DNA of 64,000 nucleotides from Maridesulfovibrio zosterae DSM 11974. Lineage in GTDB: Bacteria; Desulfobacterota; Desulfovibrionia; Desulfovibrionales; Desulfovibrionaceae. A program made the position numbers and the translations under genes. Numbering within the stretch: the stretch's first letter is position 1; the number at the start of each line of letters is the position of its first letter. The notes under the pieces were generated by a model. The model was given only the letters and a program-made list of their open reading frames with translations, made no database searches and was not told the DNA's origin. Location of the stretch: assembly GCF_000425265.1 (NCBI RefSeq), contig NZ_AUDC01000011.1:434001-498000 (forward strand). Direction: 5' to 3'. Of this stretch, positions 25,163 through 33,885 are shown piece after piece.

Positions 25163-26785
25163 CTAGTCCTCCTTGCGTCCCTTGATGAATAACCGTCCAA
25201 GAGCATGCAGGATAACACCTACAGCAGAAGCAATTACCACAAACCAACCACCGGCATCCACTATACTGGAGGCATCACGTCCGGGCATATAAAAACAAGT
25301 CAACTTTTCCAGACGTCCCTGTTTACTATGACACTCTTCGCAGGCAAGAGCATTATTCTTAGGTGCCACCATATGAGTAGTCGGGTAAACATATTCAGTC
25401 TCAACAAATCCAACCTCTCCGCTGAAAGGAAGTCCTGCGTACTCCATCCCAGCAGTTACGGCCTTTGTCCAATCATACCCCTTCCAGTAAGCGGCACTAT
25501 CCTTACCGAAGAGATGCGGGATAACCATATTTTTATTTACTTTGTCATAAGGAGTCATGCCCCGGTGAACTTTAAAAGGCATAATACGTGAATGTTTATC
25601 GACTATACTTCCCACTGGCATGGATACACGCACAGGCTTGGTAGGATCAATTGTTGTTTTGGCTGTGATGGTATCAATTGTTCCGTTAAACCAATAATAC
25701 TCAGGAACAACATTCTTTTCCCAACGCATATCACCCTTCTTGGTCATATAAACAGGTTTGCCCCATTCACCTTTGACCTCATAAGGCTTACCATCCTTCT
25801 TTTGTCCGGCTTTAGACCAGTCCCACCACATCTTTGTGGGCAATTCTCTAGCAAAAGTTGGAATATGACAGCTCTGACAGGCAACCTTATCAGTGTGATC
25901 GTTAAGTTTCATGCCCAGCTCGCTCTTGTGCGGCTTTGCACTGTGACATGATTCACACATTATCTTTGCACCTAGATCATCTTCAAGAAGAGATTTACGA
26001 CTAGTGGCTGCTGGAGTTGAATAGATACGTCCGGCAATTTCGTGTCTTACAGTTGTATGGCATCTGGTACAATCAAAGTTCTGACCATCCATTCCCATAT
26101 GCACGTCTAATGTCTTACCCGGCTTAAGCAGAGAAGAATCAAGATCACCGTGCTTTACGCCGTCACCGCCGCCACCGAAAAAGTGGCATGTTCCACAGTT
26201 TCTGCGCGTTGGACGACCGACCGACTGAGCAACAAAATTCCAGTCTGGAGATTTGACAAACTTATTACCGAACTTTTTACCCGGAGGCGGAGGAGGATTT
26301 CCTGCACCGCTAGGAAACTTCTTATAAGTTCCAGTCTGTTCATGGCAGACAAGGCAGTCAATCTTTTCCTGAGATTTGAAATCAAAGTCCTTATTCTTCC
26401 AGCCATAACCTGCGTGACAAGAGGTACACCTTGGTTCGTTGGACTGAATATTAATACAAAAATTGTTTACAACCAGACCACCTTTACCGACCTTAAGCTC
26501 TTTCTCTGCTCTAGGGTCAAGCCATGTCCAATGTATGGTCTTATGAAACTGATGCCCGGCTTCAGTATGACAGGTCAGGCAGGCCTTGGTTACTTCCGGT
26601 CCACTCTTAAACGGCTGCTTTAATGCATCGAATTTAGAATGATCAGCGGTAATCCACAACTCCTTCCCCTTGGTGGCCTGACGGGCCATTTCCCTACCCG
26701 GAGCCGTCTCCACAGAAGCAAATGCACTTGTGCATAGAAAGGATACTGTAATCAGCACCTGCACTGATTTCCATATGAATCTCAT
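25163..26785 (-). CDS. Octaheme c-type cytochrome, tetrathionate-reductase (Otr) family
   Basis: The precursor has a signal peptide (residues 1-24, ending FASVE) and eight CxxCH heme sites: CLTCH, CTSCH, CLVCH, CGTCH, CTRCH, CESCH, CQSCH and CEECH. The long gap between sites 7 and 8 is a family feature. A C-terminal hydrophobic helix (GWFVVIASAVGVILHALG) anchors it in the membrane, unlike soluble Shewanella Otr. Otr proteins reduce tetrathionate, nitrite and hydroxylamine in vitro; the substrate here is unknown. The ATG at 26785 is chosen over GTG 26791 because GGAGG is then 6 bases away. Partners are the cytochrome b, the membrane protein and the ferredoxin of the same operon. Confidence 0.9.
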   Translation of the reverse strand: MRFIWKSVQVLITVSFLCTSAFASVETAPGREMARQATKGKELWITADHSKFDALKQPFKSGPEVTKACLTCHTEAGHQFHKTIHWTWLDPRAEKELKVGKGGLVVNNFCINIQSNEPRCTSCHAGYGWKNKDFDFKSQEKIDCLVCHEQTGTYKKFPSGAGNPPPPPGKKFGNKFVKSPDWNFVAQSVGRPTRRNCGTCHFFGGGGDGVKHGDLDSSLLKPGKTLDVHMGMDGQNFDCTRCHTTVRHEIAGRIYSTPAATSRKSLLEDDLGAKIMCESCHSAKPHKSELGMKLNDHTDKVACQSCHIPTFARELPTKMWWDWSKAGQKKDGKPYEVKGEWGKPVYMTKKGDMRWEKNVVPEYYWFNGTIDTITAKTTIDPTKPVRVSMPVGSIVDKHSRIMPFKVHRGMTPYDKVNKNMVIPHLFGKDSAAYWKGYDWTKAVTAGMEYAGLPFSGEVGFVETEYVYPTTHMVAPKNNALACEECHSKQGRLEKLTCFYMPGRDASSIVDAGGWFVVIASAVGVILHALGRLFIKGRKED

Positions 26786-26856
26786 CTCCACCCTCCATAG
26801 TTATATATGACCAAAGCAGCTGACAAACCACTTCGGAAACTTTGCTCTCAGGATAT

Positions 26857-27336
26857 CTACACACGGGTATCACTCCGTTTTAATTCCGGTAAACTAAAGA
26901 TGTATGGCCTACGGCCTTTAAAGAAAGCATAAATAGCTGCAATACCCAGAAGAATGGCAAAACCAAGATGGGTCCAATCGATAAGCATTACGGTGAAAGG
27001 ATCAAAAGTCACAGCAGATAAATTCTTAACCACCCGCAAAACTCCGCTGATCATAACTGCCCCATATAAAGAGACTCTCAACAGTCCTGATCCAGTGAGC
27101 TTAAAAGACTGCTTTCTGGCAAGAATAAAATCTGTGACAAGATACATAGCCATAAAAAGCAGGACAGCTCCGAATAGATAATGAATTTTATTGGTAAGAT
27201 AAAAATCAGCCAGCCAGCCTAAACCGGGGATATCCGCAATATAATACCGTTTAAAAATAGGCATCTGGCCTGCACCGGTAAGAGCCATTATAAAAATAAT
27301 GATCTTAAAAAAACGGGCAAAGAGGCGACTATTCAT
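26857..27336 (-). CDS. Integral membrane protein of the octaheme cluster, cytochrome b-like
   Basis: The 159-residue protein has about four membrane segments: near the N-terminus, KIHYLFGAVLLFMAMYLV, a middle segment, and DWTHLGFAILLGIAAIYAFF. Histidines in two of them (NKIHYLFG and DWTHLGF) could bind heme b. The ATG at 27336 lies 8 bases inside the end of the ferredoxin gene and is preceded by GGAAGG, so translation is coupled. It probably anchors the ferredoxin-like subunit or forms a second quinone site. No named family is recognised. Confidence 0.75.
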   Translation of the reverse strand: MNSRLFARFFKIIIFIMALTGAGQMPIFKRYYIADIPGLGWLADFYLTNKIHYLFGAVLLFMAMYLVTDFILARKQSFKLTGSGLLRVSLYGAVMISGVLRVVKNLSAVTFDPFTVMLIDWTHLGFAILLGIAAIYAFFKGRRPYIFSLPELKRSDTRV

Positions 27337-28312
27337 TGTCCTTCCTCCCTGCTGAAGATGAAAGATAATTTCCAGCCTTAATAATTCCAGCCACAACTCC
27401 GGCAAAAGGAGCTATACCGACTGCGTAAGCCAGCTTTTCCTCATCTGCCATCGAATCAGCCACAGGAGCCAGTCCAGGTTTGCCGGGCCCCTTTTCAATT
27501 GCTGCATTTAAAAGATCAAAAGGAACAGGAGAAACATATATGGTATTGGTTCCTCCGTTCTCATCCTCTCCATATATAAACCAGTTATTCTTTTCAGCCA
27601 GTTCATGTGCCTTGGCAATAATTTCACTGCGTGGACCGATGCTCTGAACATTTTCAGGGCACACGTCTATGCAGGCTGGCTGCTTTCCATCATTAATTTT
27701 ATCGTAGCAGCGATCACACTTATACATGGCTCCATTACCAGCAAATTTAGGCAACAACCGTAGGTACAGCCCAACTCCGCTTTGCCGCTGAGGAATATGC
27801 CACGGACAAACAGAACGACATTTTGCACCGCCTAAACAAACATCATCATTAATGCGGACGATACCATTCTTCTGTCTGCCAGCTGCGCCCCACGGGCAAA
27901 GATTAGCACAGGGGGCATTACGACAATGCAGACAACGGCGGGGAATATTAACTTCATAAATTTCACCGTTGTATTCAACCTCCGCACTCTGTATAAAAAG
28001 CCAGTTATATGGGGTCAGGCGGTCATCAACATCACGCTTTTCTGACCAGTCCTCAACCTTCACACGCGAGGTTGGATACATTTTCGGATAATTTTTTTCA
28101 GGCTGAGGATACTTAGCTGCATTTGACTCACTGCAGGCAGAAACGCACTCACCACACCCGACGCAACGCGATAGATCAAGTAAAGTGCATAATTCCTCGC
28201 TGCCGTCAGAGCTCTTTGCACCTGCAACAGAGGGTAGGAGCATAGCCGCACTTCCTGCGCCCAGCCCTTTCAAAAAATTCCTTCTAGACAATCCATTTTT
28301 TTTAGCTGTCAT
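27329..28312 (-). CDS. Tat-exported four-cluster ferredoxin subunit (HybA/DmsB-like)
   Basis: The N-terminus holds a twin-arginine signal (SRRNFLKGLGAGSAAML, residues 9-25). Four cysteine groups follow: CVGCGECVSAC, CLHCRNAPCANLC, CLGGAKCRSVC and CDRCYDKINDGKQPAC-IDVC, enough for up to four [4Fe-4S] clusters. Subunits of this kind wire a membrane cytochrome to a periplasmic enzyme. It is the first gene of the octaheme operon, with AGGAAG before its ATG and a sigma54-type promoter about 75 bases upstream. No molybdopterin catalytic subunit is nearby. Confidence 0.9.
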   Translation of the reverse strand: MTAKKNGLSRRNFLKGLGAGSAAMLLPSVAGAKSSDGSEELCTLLDLSRCVGCGECVSACSESNAAKYPQPEKNYPKMYPTSRVKVEDWSEKRDVDDRLTPYNWLFIQSAEVEYNGEIYEVNIPRRCLHCRNAPCANLCPWGAAGRQKNGIVRINDDVCLGGAKCRSVCPWHIPQRQSGVGLYLRLLPKFAGNGAMYKCDRCYDKINDGKQPACIDVCPENVQSIGPRSEIIAKAHELAEKNNWFIYGEDENGGTNTIYVSPVPFDLLNAAIEKGPGKPGLAPVADSMADEEKLAYAVGIAPFAGVVAGIIKAGNYLSSSAGRKDNE

Positions 28313-28385
28313 ATAATCTTCCTGAATTCTGTACTCGTTATTACTTCTACATCATTATGATTCTTTCCGTTTTCACGAGACACAA

Positions 28386-28401
28386 AGCAGAATTCATGCC
28401 T
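28386..28401 (-). promoter_or_regulatory. Sigma54 (-24/-12) promoter of the octaheme operon
   Basis: On the minus strand AGGCATGAATTCTGCT matches the consensus TGGCACG-N4-TTGCT, with GG and GC separated by the required 10 bases. Transcription would start about 60 bases before the ferredoxin start codon. A sigma54-dependent activator gene lies divergently next door. Confidence 0.7.
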
Positions 28402-28502
28402 GAATATTCCATTCTTTTAATAACTAACATAGATCTACACTTTATAGCTACCTTTTCATCATTATTTAAAACCAATCAGCCTGAAACGGAGCACTTGATT
28501 GG

Positions 28503-28532
28503 ACACATGTTTAAACATATGTTCAAATGTGT
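28503..28532. promoter_or_regulatory. Dyad, probable upstream activator site
   Basis: The 30-base stretch contains the perfect palindromes ATGTTTAAACAT and ACATATGT, and its ends ACACAT and ATGTGT are also complementary. It lies about 110-130 bases upstream of the sigma54 promoter, the usual place for an enhancer-binding protein, and just before the activator gene. Confidence 0.55.
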
Positions 28533-28577
28533 TAATAAAATCTAATTACCAACACTTTTAAAATATTAAATACCACC

Positions 28578-29957
28578 ATGACCGAACAGGATATCAATTT
28601 ATATTTAAGGGAAGTTATAGATACCATGAATGACGGGCTAATCATAATCCGCCCAGATGGGACTATAATGCTTGTAAATGATGCATTGCTGCGCATGACT
28701 GGATTTAGCAAAGGAGAAGTACTCAACAAGCCTTGCTCAGTTCTGGGATGTGATGCCTGCCAGAGATCACGGGCAGAAGGAAAACAACACTGGTGTAGAT
28801 TGTTTAATAAACGAAAAGAAAGCCGTAAAAACTGCCACATACGTGGTAAAAACGGTAATTATCTACATGTACTTAAAAATGCATCTCTACTTCAGGATGA
28901 AGATGGCAATATTCTTGGAGCTGTGGAAACCTTAACCGATATAACTGAGATTGATCGCAAGGAACTTATCATCCGTGAACTTTCGCAGAAGCTGCACCGC
29001 GATGAAATCGGGTTCTGTGGTTTCATAGGTAATTCCCCTGCAATGCAGAAAGTATATACACTAATAAAAAAAGCAGCCCGCTCTGATGCTCCAGTAATCA
29101 TCTTCGGTGAATCAGGATCTGGAAAGGAACTGGCTGCGCAAGCCATTCACGAACTAAGTCCCCGCAGCGGCAAACCATTCGTTCAACTCAACTGTGCAGC
29201 ATTAAACGATGCCCTGCTTGAGAGCGAACTGTTCGGACATGTGAAGGGAGCCTTTACCGGAGCTTATCGCCATAGGCAGGGCCGTTTTGAAGAAGCGGCA
29301 GGCGGGGATATTTTTCTGGATGAAATCGGTGATGTCCCTCTATCTATACAGGTAAAATTACTCCGGGTGCTTGAAACCCGCACTTTTGAAAGGGTTGGCG
29401 AAAGTATGCCATTGTCAATGGATGCCCGTCTTATAACCGCCACCAATCAAAATCTGCTGCACCTGGTGCAGCAGAAGAAATTCCGTGAAGACTTTTTTTT
29501 CCGCATCAATGTGATTCCTATACATCTACCACCGCTGCGCGAACGAAAAGAAGATATCCCCTTACTGATTGAGCATTTCATTCAAAACAAGGTACACCTT
29601 GAAAAGGGAGAAGGCCCTGCCCCTGCAACAATGAAATGTCTTATGCAGTATAATTGGCCCGGTAATGTCAGAGAACTTAAAAGTGCCCTTGAATATGCAT
29701 GGGTAGTCAAGGACGATGGCCCGATTCTACCTTCCCATCTTCCGCCGCATATTGAAAACCCTGTAGAGAATAAATGTACATGGCCACCGGAAATAGGCAA
29801 AATAAATGTCCCTCACGAAAAACAGGAACTGCTGTCTGCACTGAAACAGGCAGGAGGAAATAAGACAAAAGCTGCTGAGATTCTTGGTGTCAGCAGAGGC
29901 ACAATTCATAATCGTATGCGAAAATATTCCATAGAGTATTTCATACTTGATTCATAA
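28578..29957 (+). CDS. PAS-sensing sigma54-dependent transcriptional activator
   Basis: The 459-residue protein has an N-terminal PAS domain (residues about 5-125) with an inserted cysteine-rich patch CSVLGCDACQRS...WC. The AAA+ domain follows, with Walker A GESGSGKE (about 177-184), the sigma54-contact loop GAFTGA (about 224-229) and Walker B DIFLDEIGD. The C-terminus is a Fis-type helix-turn-helix (AEILGVSRGTIHNRMRKY). It lies divergent from the octaheme operon, which has a -24/-12 promoter, so it very likely activates that operon. The cysteine patch suggests redox, metal or sulfur-compound sensing; this is inference. Confidence 0.92.
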   Translation: MTEQDINLYLREVIDTMNDGLIIIRPDGTIMLVNDALLRMTGFSKGEVLNKPCSVLGCDACQRSRAEGKQHWCRLFNKRKESRKNCHIRGKNGNYLHVLKNASLLQDEDGNILGAVETLTDITEIDRKELIIRELSQKLHRDEIGFCGFIGNSPAMQKVYTLIKKAARSDAPVIIFGESGSGKELAAQAIHELSPRSGKPFVQLNCAALNDALLESELFGHVKGAFTGAYRHRQGRFEEAAGGDIFLDEIGDVPLSIQVKLLRVLETRTFERVGESMPLSMDARLITATNQNLLHLVQQKKFREDFFFRINVIPIHLPPLRERKEDIPLLIEHFIQNKVHLEKGEGPAPATMKCLMQYNWPGNVRELKSALEYAWVVKDDGPILPSHLPPHIENPVENKCTWPPEIGKINVPHEKQELLSALKQAGGNKTKAAEILGVSRGTIHNRMRKYSIEYFILDS

Positions 29958-29970
29958 GACTAGCACGTCT

Positions 29971-29995
29971 CTTTATTATATTTTTTATAATAAAG
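29971..29995 (+). terminator. AT-rich hairpin behind the activator gene
   Basis: CTTTATTATA pairs with TATAATAAAG around five T residues, 13 bases after the stop codon. The stem is weak and no clear T run follows, so termination is likely but not certain. Confidence 0.45.
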
Positions 29996-30358
29996 AACAT
30001 TGGAAGTGATTATTCATATGGTCGGACTGGACTTTTTTGAAGATTTTGCATAAGAGTATTTACAACATCGGGAGGTTGTATCCTGCAACTTACCCAGCAT
30101 TCAGCCAGATAACTTTTACACTGGAAACACTCGTCAGACACTGAGAGAATAAATCCAGTCAATATTAGCCACATTTTTGCCCGCTTACATATCCGGACCA
30201 TATCAAGGCAACAGAACCTTGAAACCGGACCGCAAGAACCGGCATAATGCGAGTCTGCGTAATACTAATACGCAAGAACCGTTTTTTGTTGCGTAATTTT
30301 GCATAAAAACAGGACACACTAACAAGCGCGCCGACCTACTAACCGGAGGAGATTCATT
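29996..30358. other. Intergenic region upstream of gltA with a direct repeat
   Basis: No convincing gene is present. CGCAAGAACCG occurs at 30231-30241 and again at 30271-30281, 40 bases apart. Between and around them TGCGTA/TACGCA (30255-30273) can form a hairpin, the second repeat is followed by TTTTTT, and GCGTAAT recurs downstream. These may be binding sites or a leader element for citrate synthase. Confidence 0.4.
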
Positions 30359-31648
30359 ATGAATGATCAAGAAAAAGCCACACTTAAATACGATGGTAAA
30401 GAGTATGAACTGCCAGTGATCAAAGGTTCAGAAGGCGAAATAGGCATTGATATAAGAAATCTTCGAGCGCAAAGCGGACTCATAACTTTCGATCCCGGAT
30501 ATGGTAATACAGGCTCCTGCACCAGCAATATCACTTTTGTTGACGGTGAAAATGGAATCCTCCGTTATCGCGGCTACCCTATTGAAGATCTTGCTGAACA
30601 TGGTAAGTTCATTGAAACAGCATGGCTGCTCATTTTTGGAGAACTGCCACTCAAAGAAGACCTCGCTAGATTCAGTGCCCTGCTCACAGCAGAAGAACTG
30701 ATTCACGAAGACCTGCATCATCACTTTGAAGGCTTTCCGTCTCACAAGAATCAGCCTATGGCTATTTTGTCTGCTGTTATTAATGCACTTGGAAGCTATC
30801 ACCCTGATCTTTATGACATAAACAACAAGTCCGAATTCTTTCTTGCTGTGGGGAAAATTATCTCTAAAGTAAGAACTATTTCAGCATTTTCGTACCGCAA
30901 ATCCATAGGTAGACCTTTTGTCTACCCCGACCCGGATCTAAGTTACTGCCACAATTTCCTACACATGATGTTTTCCATTCCATACAAGCAGTACGATCCA
31001 CCGGAGGAAGCAGTAAAAGCTCTTTCGCTTATTTTCCAGCTCCACGCAGACCATGAACAGAACTGTTCAACTTCTACTGTAAGAATGGTTGGCTCCACAC
31101 AGGCAAATATTTTTGCATCTGTATCATCTGGAATATGCGCCCTCTGGGGAAGACTCCACGGCGGAGCTAACGCAGCAGTTATCGATATGCTGGAGAATAT
31201 CAAAGATGGCAATTACACAATTGAAGAGTATATCGAAAAAGTTAAAAACAAAGAATGCCGCCTCATGGGCTTTGGGCATCGCATATATAAAAGCTTTGAC
31301 CCGCGTGCCCGCATCCTTAAAAAAGCAACTCACGATTTACTTGAACAGGGTTTTAATGATGAATTACTCGATATTGCTATGAAACTCGAAGAAAGGGCTC
31401 TTTCCGACGATTACTTTACTGAAAGAAAACTTTATCCCAACGTTGATTTTTACTCCGGAATAATTCTACGGGCTCTGGGAATTCCGGTTGCAATGTTCCC
31501 GGTAATGTTCGCTATCGGCCGGATGCCCGGCTGGATCGCACATTGGTATGAAGATTTCTGTAACCCCACAACCAGAATCAATCGTCCCAGACAGATCTAC
31601 ACAGGAGAAACTCCTAGAAACTATGTGCCGATAGATTTTAGAAAATAA
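30359..31648 (+). CDS. gltA: Citrate synthase
   Basis: Citrate synthase condenses acetyl-CoA and oxaloacetate. The 429-residue protein is the long, NADH-sensitive-like type, with an N-terminal beta domain. Catalytic regions are visible: LHGGANAAV, MGFGHRIYKSFDPRA and PNVDFYSG (His, His, Asp), as well as ADHEQNCSTSTVR. CGGAGGAG lies 9 bases before the ATG. It stands alone with a strong terminator. In sulfate reducers it usually serves glutamate synthesis through a partial cycle. Confidence 0.95.
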   Translation: MNDQEKATLKYDGKEYELPVIKGSEGEIGIDIRNLRAQSGLITFDPGYGNTGSCTSNITFVDGENGILRYRGYPIEDLAEHGKFIETAWLLIFGELPLKEDLARFSALLTAEELIHEDLHHHFEGFPSHKNQPMAILSAVINALGSYHPDLYDINNKSEFFLAVGKIISKVRTISAFSYRKSIGRPFVYPDPDLSYCHNFLHMMFSIPYKQYDPPEEAVKALSLIFQLHADHEQNCSTSTVRMVGSTQANIFASVSSGICALWGRLHGGANAAVIDMLENIKDGNYTIEEYIEKVKNKECRLMGFGHRIYKSFDPRARILKKATHDLLEQGFNDELLDIAMKLEERALSDDYFTERKLYPNVDFYSGIILRALGIPVAMFPVMFAIGRMPGWIAHWYEDFCNPTTRINRPRQIYTGETPRNYVPIDFRK

Positions 31649-31679
31649 ACACTGATAAAAGCCATTATACCTACCTAGA

Positions 31680-31724
31680 ACCGCCCGCAATTCAAGCCAC
31701 CACAGGGACAGAATTGCGGGCGGT
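31680..31724 (+). terminator. Terminator-like hairpin behind gltA
   Basis: A perfect 14-bp stem (ACCGCCCGCAATTC and complement) encloses a 17-base loop, followed by AAATTTTTG. It lies about 30 bases after the stop codon. Confidence 0.75.
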
Positions 31725-31781
31725 AAATTTTTGAGAGCTATACATTTTATTAAGAAAATGAGTTTTTTTATTAAAAACAGC

Positions 31782-31810
31782 TTGCAATTTCCTGACTATC
31801 TTTATAGATA
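31782..31810 (+). promoter_or_regulatory. Promoter of tRNA-Leu
   Basis: TTGCAA (31782-31787) is followed after 17 bases by TAGATA (31805-31810), placing the start about 6-7 bases before the mature tRNA. Confidence 0.5.
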
Positions 31811-31822
31811 CATTCTCGCAGT

Positions 31823-31909
31823 GCCGAAGTGGTGGAATTGGTAGACACGCTAGGTTCAGGGTCTAGTGGGGGTTCCCCCGTGGAAGTTCGAGTCTTCTCT
31901 TCGGCACCA
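31823..31909 (+). tRNA. tRNA-Leu (anticodon CAG), CCA encoded
   Basis: The 87-base gene has the acceptor stem GCCGAAG/CTTCGGC, a D loop with TTGGTAGACA, an anticodon arm CTAGG/TCTAG with the loop TTCAGGG (anticodon CAG), a long variable arm (GGGGGTTCCCCC) typical of leucine tRNA, and GTTCGAGTC in the T arm. The 3' ACCA is encoded. A terminator follows. Confidence 0.97.
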
Positions 31910-31920
31910 TTTTTCAAATA

Positions 31921-31952
31921 AAAAAGCCGCAACAATAGTTGCGGCTTTTTTA
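31921..31952 (+). terminator. Terminator behind tRNA-Leu
   Basis: AAAAAGCCGCAAC pairs with GTTGCGGCTTTTT around AATA, followed by further T residues. Confidence 0.92.
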
Positions 31953-32186
31953 TTTTTAACATTCAGCCATTTCCTTCCAGCTGTTCAAAGTTTTGCCCAG
32001 CTGTAACGACAAAATTTTAAGCCATACTCCTTCAAATTCGAAAACATTGAAAAAGTAAATTGTCATAAATCATATGAAATATTTCTCCAGTTAGCATAGG
32101 ATAGCAGACACTATGTTTTCTAATAGCTAAAAAGAAAACTTTTCCGTATAGTTTAATACTAACTAAAAAAAATGGAGCATTCAAAA

Positions 32187-32852
32187 ATGAGTTACTCAAA
32201 ATTATCACATTCCCTGACAATATGTTTGCTGGCCCTATCCTGCATACTTATCCAACTGACTCCCGCACAAGCATTCAGCTTCAATGACCTCACCTCCTCT
32301 GCAGAGACAGCTAAAAGTGCAGCAGAAGGAACAACTTTGCTGACCCGTGCAAAAAATGTCTATACAGGCTTTTCTGATTCCACAGAAAACCTTGTTGATG
32401 CACAAACGGCCACCATGAGCCTCATAAGCCCAGGTGAAAGCTCCAGCGTTGCTGGAAAACTTGACTCTATCAACTCAGAATCAGGTTTCAGCAAACTTTT
32501 CAAAATGGTTGCTTTTTCTGAAAGTATGGACTCTGCAACAACAGACTCTACACTGACTTCAAAACTGACCAAAATTATTACTGACCCGAACAGCATTGAT
32601 AAAGCTAAAAAAGTATATAACCACGCCTCAACTGCATACACATCCGGTAACAACTCCGTCTCGGAAGCTAAAACATTGTATACTGAAATTAAAGATTTTA
32701 TAGCCTCTCCCTCCTCCAAAGGAATAAGTGAGACCCTTTTGTCAGGTCTTGGTAACTATTCAGACAAAATTCTTCCTTTCATCATTGAACATGGCCCCGA
32801 GCGGGTAAAGAGCGCAGCGCAAATTGCTGAAACGTTCAAAGGTTTCCTTTAA
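32187..32852 (+). CDS. Exported protein of unknown function, serine/threonine-rich and helical
   Basis: The chosen ATG (32187) follows GGAG by about 9 bases; an in-frame ATG 15 bases earlier contains that site. A signal peptide spans residues 1-29 (LTICLLALSCILIQLTPAQAF). The mature part of about 190 residues has no cysteine and is rich in S, T, A and K, with predicted helices similar to secreted adhesin-like or DUF-type proteins of sulfate reducers. No family is recognised. It is a single gene between terminators. Confidence 0.7.
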   Translation: MSYSKLSHSLTICLLALSCILIQLTPAQAFSFNDLTSSAETAKSAAEGTTLLTRAKNVYTGFSDSTENLVDAQTATMSLISPGESSSVAGKLDSINSESGFSKLFKMVAFSESMDSATTDSTLTSKLTKIITDPNSIDKAKKVYNHASTAYTSGNNSVSEAKTLYTEIKDFIASPSSKGISETLLSGLGNYSDKILPFIIEHGPERVKSAAQIAETFKGFL

Positions 32853-32870
32853 GATTATTCCTCCAAATAT

Positions 32871-32910
32871 AAAAATCCCCCGCCAAACTTTAAATTGGTG
32901 GGGGATTTTT
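32871..32910. terminator. Bidirectional terminator
   Basis: AAAAATCCCCC-x-CCAA pairs with TTGG-x-GGGGGATTTTT. It lies between the exported-protein gene and the convergent metF gene and has T runs on both strands. Confidence 0.85.
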
Positions 32911-32938
32911 GCATTAACAATACAGTCAGATAAAAAAC

Positions 32939-33814
32939 TTAGTTAAAATATCCATCCGCTTTTAAAGTCGCAATCAGTTTTTCACACATTGCTGCCCGGT
33001 TAAGCGTATAAATATGCACTCCCGGAGCTCCTCCATCAAGCAGGCCAGCTATTTGCTTGCGAGCGAATTCAAACCCAAAATCCATAACAGCCGCATCACC
33101 ACCATCTTTAAAAGCCTTTTCAACTCCGCAATAAAGATCTCCGGGTATAGCTGCTCCGCACAATGACATAATTCTGCGCAATGAAGCCAGCGATTGTATT
33201 GGTAAAACCCCCGGAATCACAGGACGTTCTACACCAAGAGCTGCTACGCGCTGTGTATAATCAAAGAACTGTCTATTATCAAAAAAAAGTTGAGTTATTG
33301 TAAAGTCGGCACCGCCAGCAAGCTTGTCATTATGAAATTTTATATCCCTGACTATAGACGGACAATCAGGATGCCCGCCGGGATATCCGGCAACACCGAT
33401 TCCAACTTCAGAAAATTTTTCATCTACATATTCTACAAGGTCAACGGCATGAAAAAAACGGCTCTTAACATTAGATTCAGCCAGGCCGTCTCCACCGAGA
33501 GCTAAAATGTCAGTAACTCCAATCTGACTGAGCTGACCTACAAAATCATCAATCGAATTCTCACTTGCTCCAGCGCAGGTTAGATGGGCAAGAATATTAA
33601 CTCCCATGTCTTTTTTAATAGCGGAACAGACCTCTAAAGAATTTTCATGACTTGTTCCCCCAGCACCGTAAGTTACTGAAGCAAAAAGAGGATTCAAGTC
33701 AGTCAATCTTTGCGCTTTTTCCATAAAAACTGGCCAAGTTGCTTTATCTTTTGGTGGAAAGAATTCAAATGAAAAAAACTGACCTGACTCACTAATACTT
33801 TTTGCAACTTGCAT
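32939..33814 (-). CDS. metF: 5,10-methylenetetrahydrofolate reductase
   Basis: MetF makes 5-methyl-tetrahydrofolate, the methyl donor for methionine synthase. The 291-residue protein has FSFEFFPPKD at the N-terminus (catalytic Glu), VTYGAGGTS, LALGGD, and GGADFTITQLFFD, all typical. It lies behind metE on the same strand with a hairpin between them, so expression may be partly separate. GGAGAAG is found before the ATG. No zinc-binding extra domain is present. Confidence 0.94.
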   Translation of the reverse strand: MQVAKSISESGQFFSFEFFPPKDKATWPVFMEKAQRLTDLNPLFASVTYGAGGTSHENSLEVCSAIKKDMGVNILAHLTCAGASENSIDDFVGQLSQIGVTDILALGGDGLAESNVKSRFFHAVDLVEYVDEKFSEVGIGVAGYPGGHPDCPSIVRDIKFHNDKLAGGADFTITQLFFDNRQFFDYTQRVAALGVERPVIPGVLPIQSLASLRRIMSLCGAAIPGDLYCGVEKAFKDGGDAAVMDFGFEFARKQIAGLLDGGAPGVHIYTLNRAAMCEKLIATLKADGYFN

Positions 33815-33833
33815 TTTTCTTCTCCATTATTTT

Positions 33834-33877
33834 AAAGTTTTTTTCGGGACACAAACATGTGCCCCGAAAAAAACTTT
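33834..33877 (-). terminator. Terminator-like hairpin between metE and metF
   Basis: A 20-base arm (AAAGTTTTTTTCGGG plus CACA) pairs with the complementary arm around AACA, with one mismatch. On the minus strand it ends in T-rich sequence, so it could stop or weaken transcription from metE into metF. Confidence 0.65.
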
Positions 33878-33885
33878 TATTTTAA

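Noticed and set aside
30010-30201. Minus-strand open frame of 63 codons with several cysteines
   Set aside because: No ribosome site, isolated position, and no protein-like conserved pattern that I can recognise.
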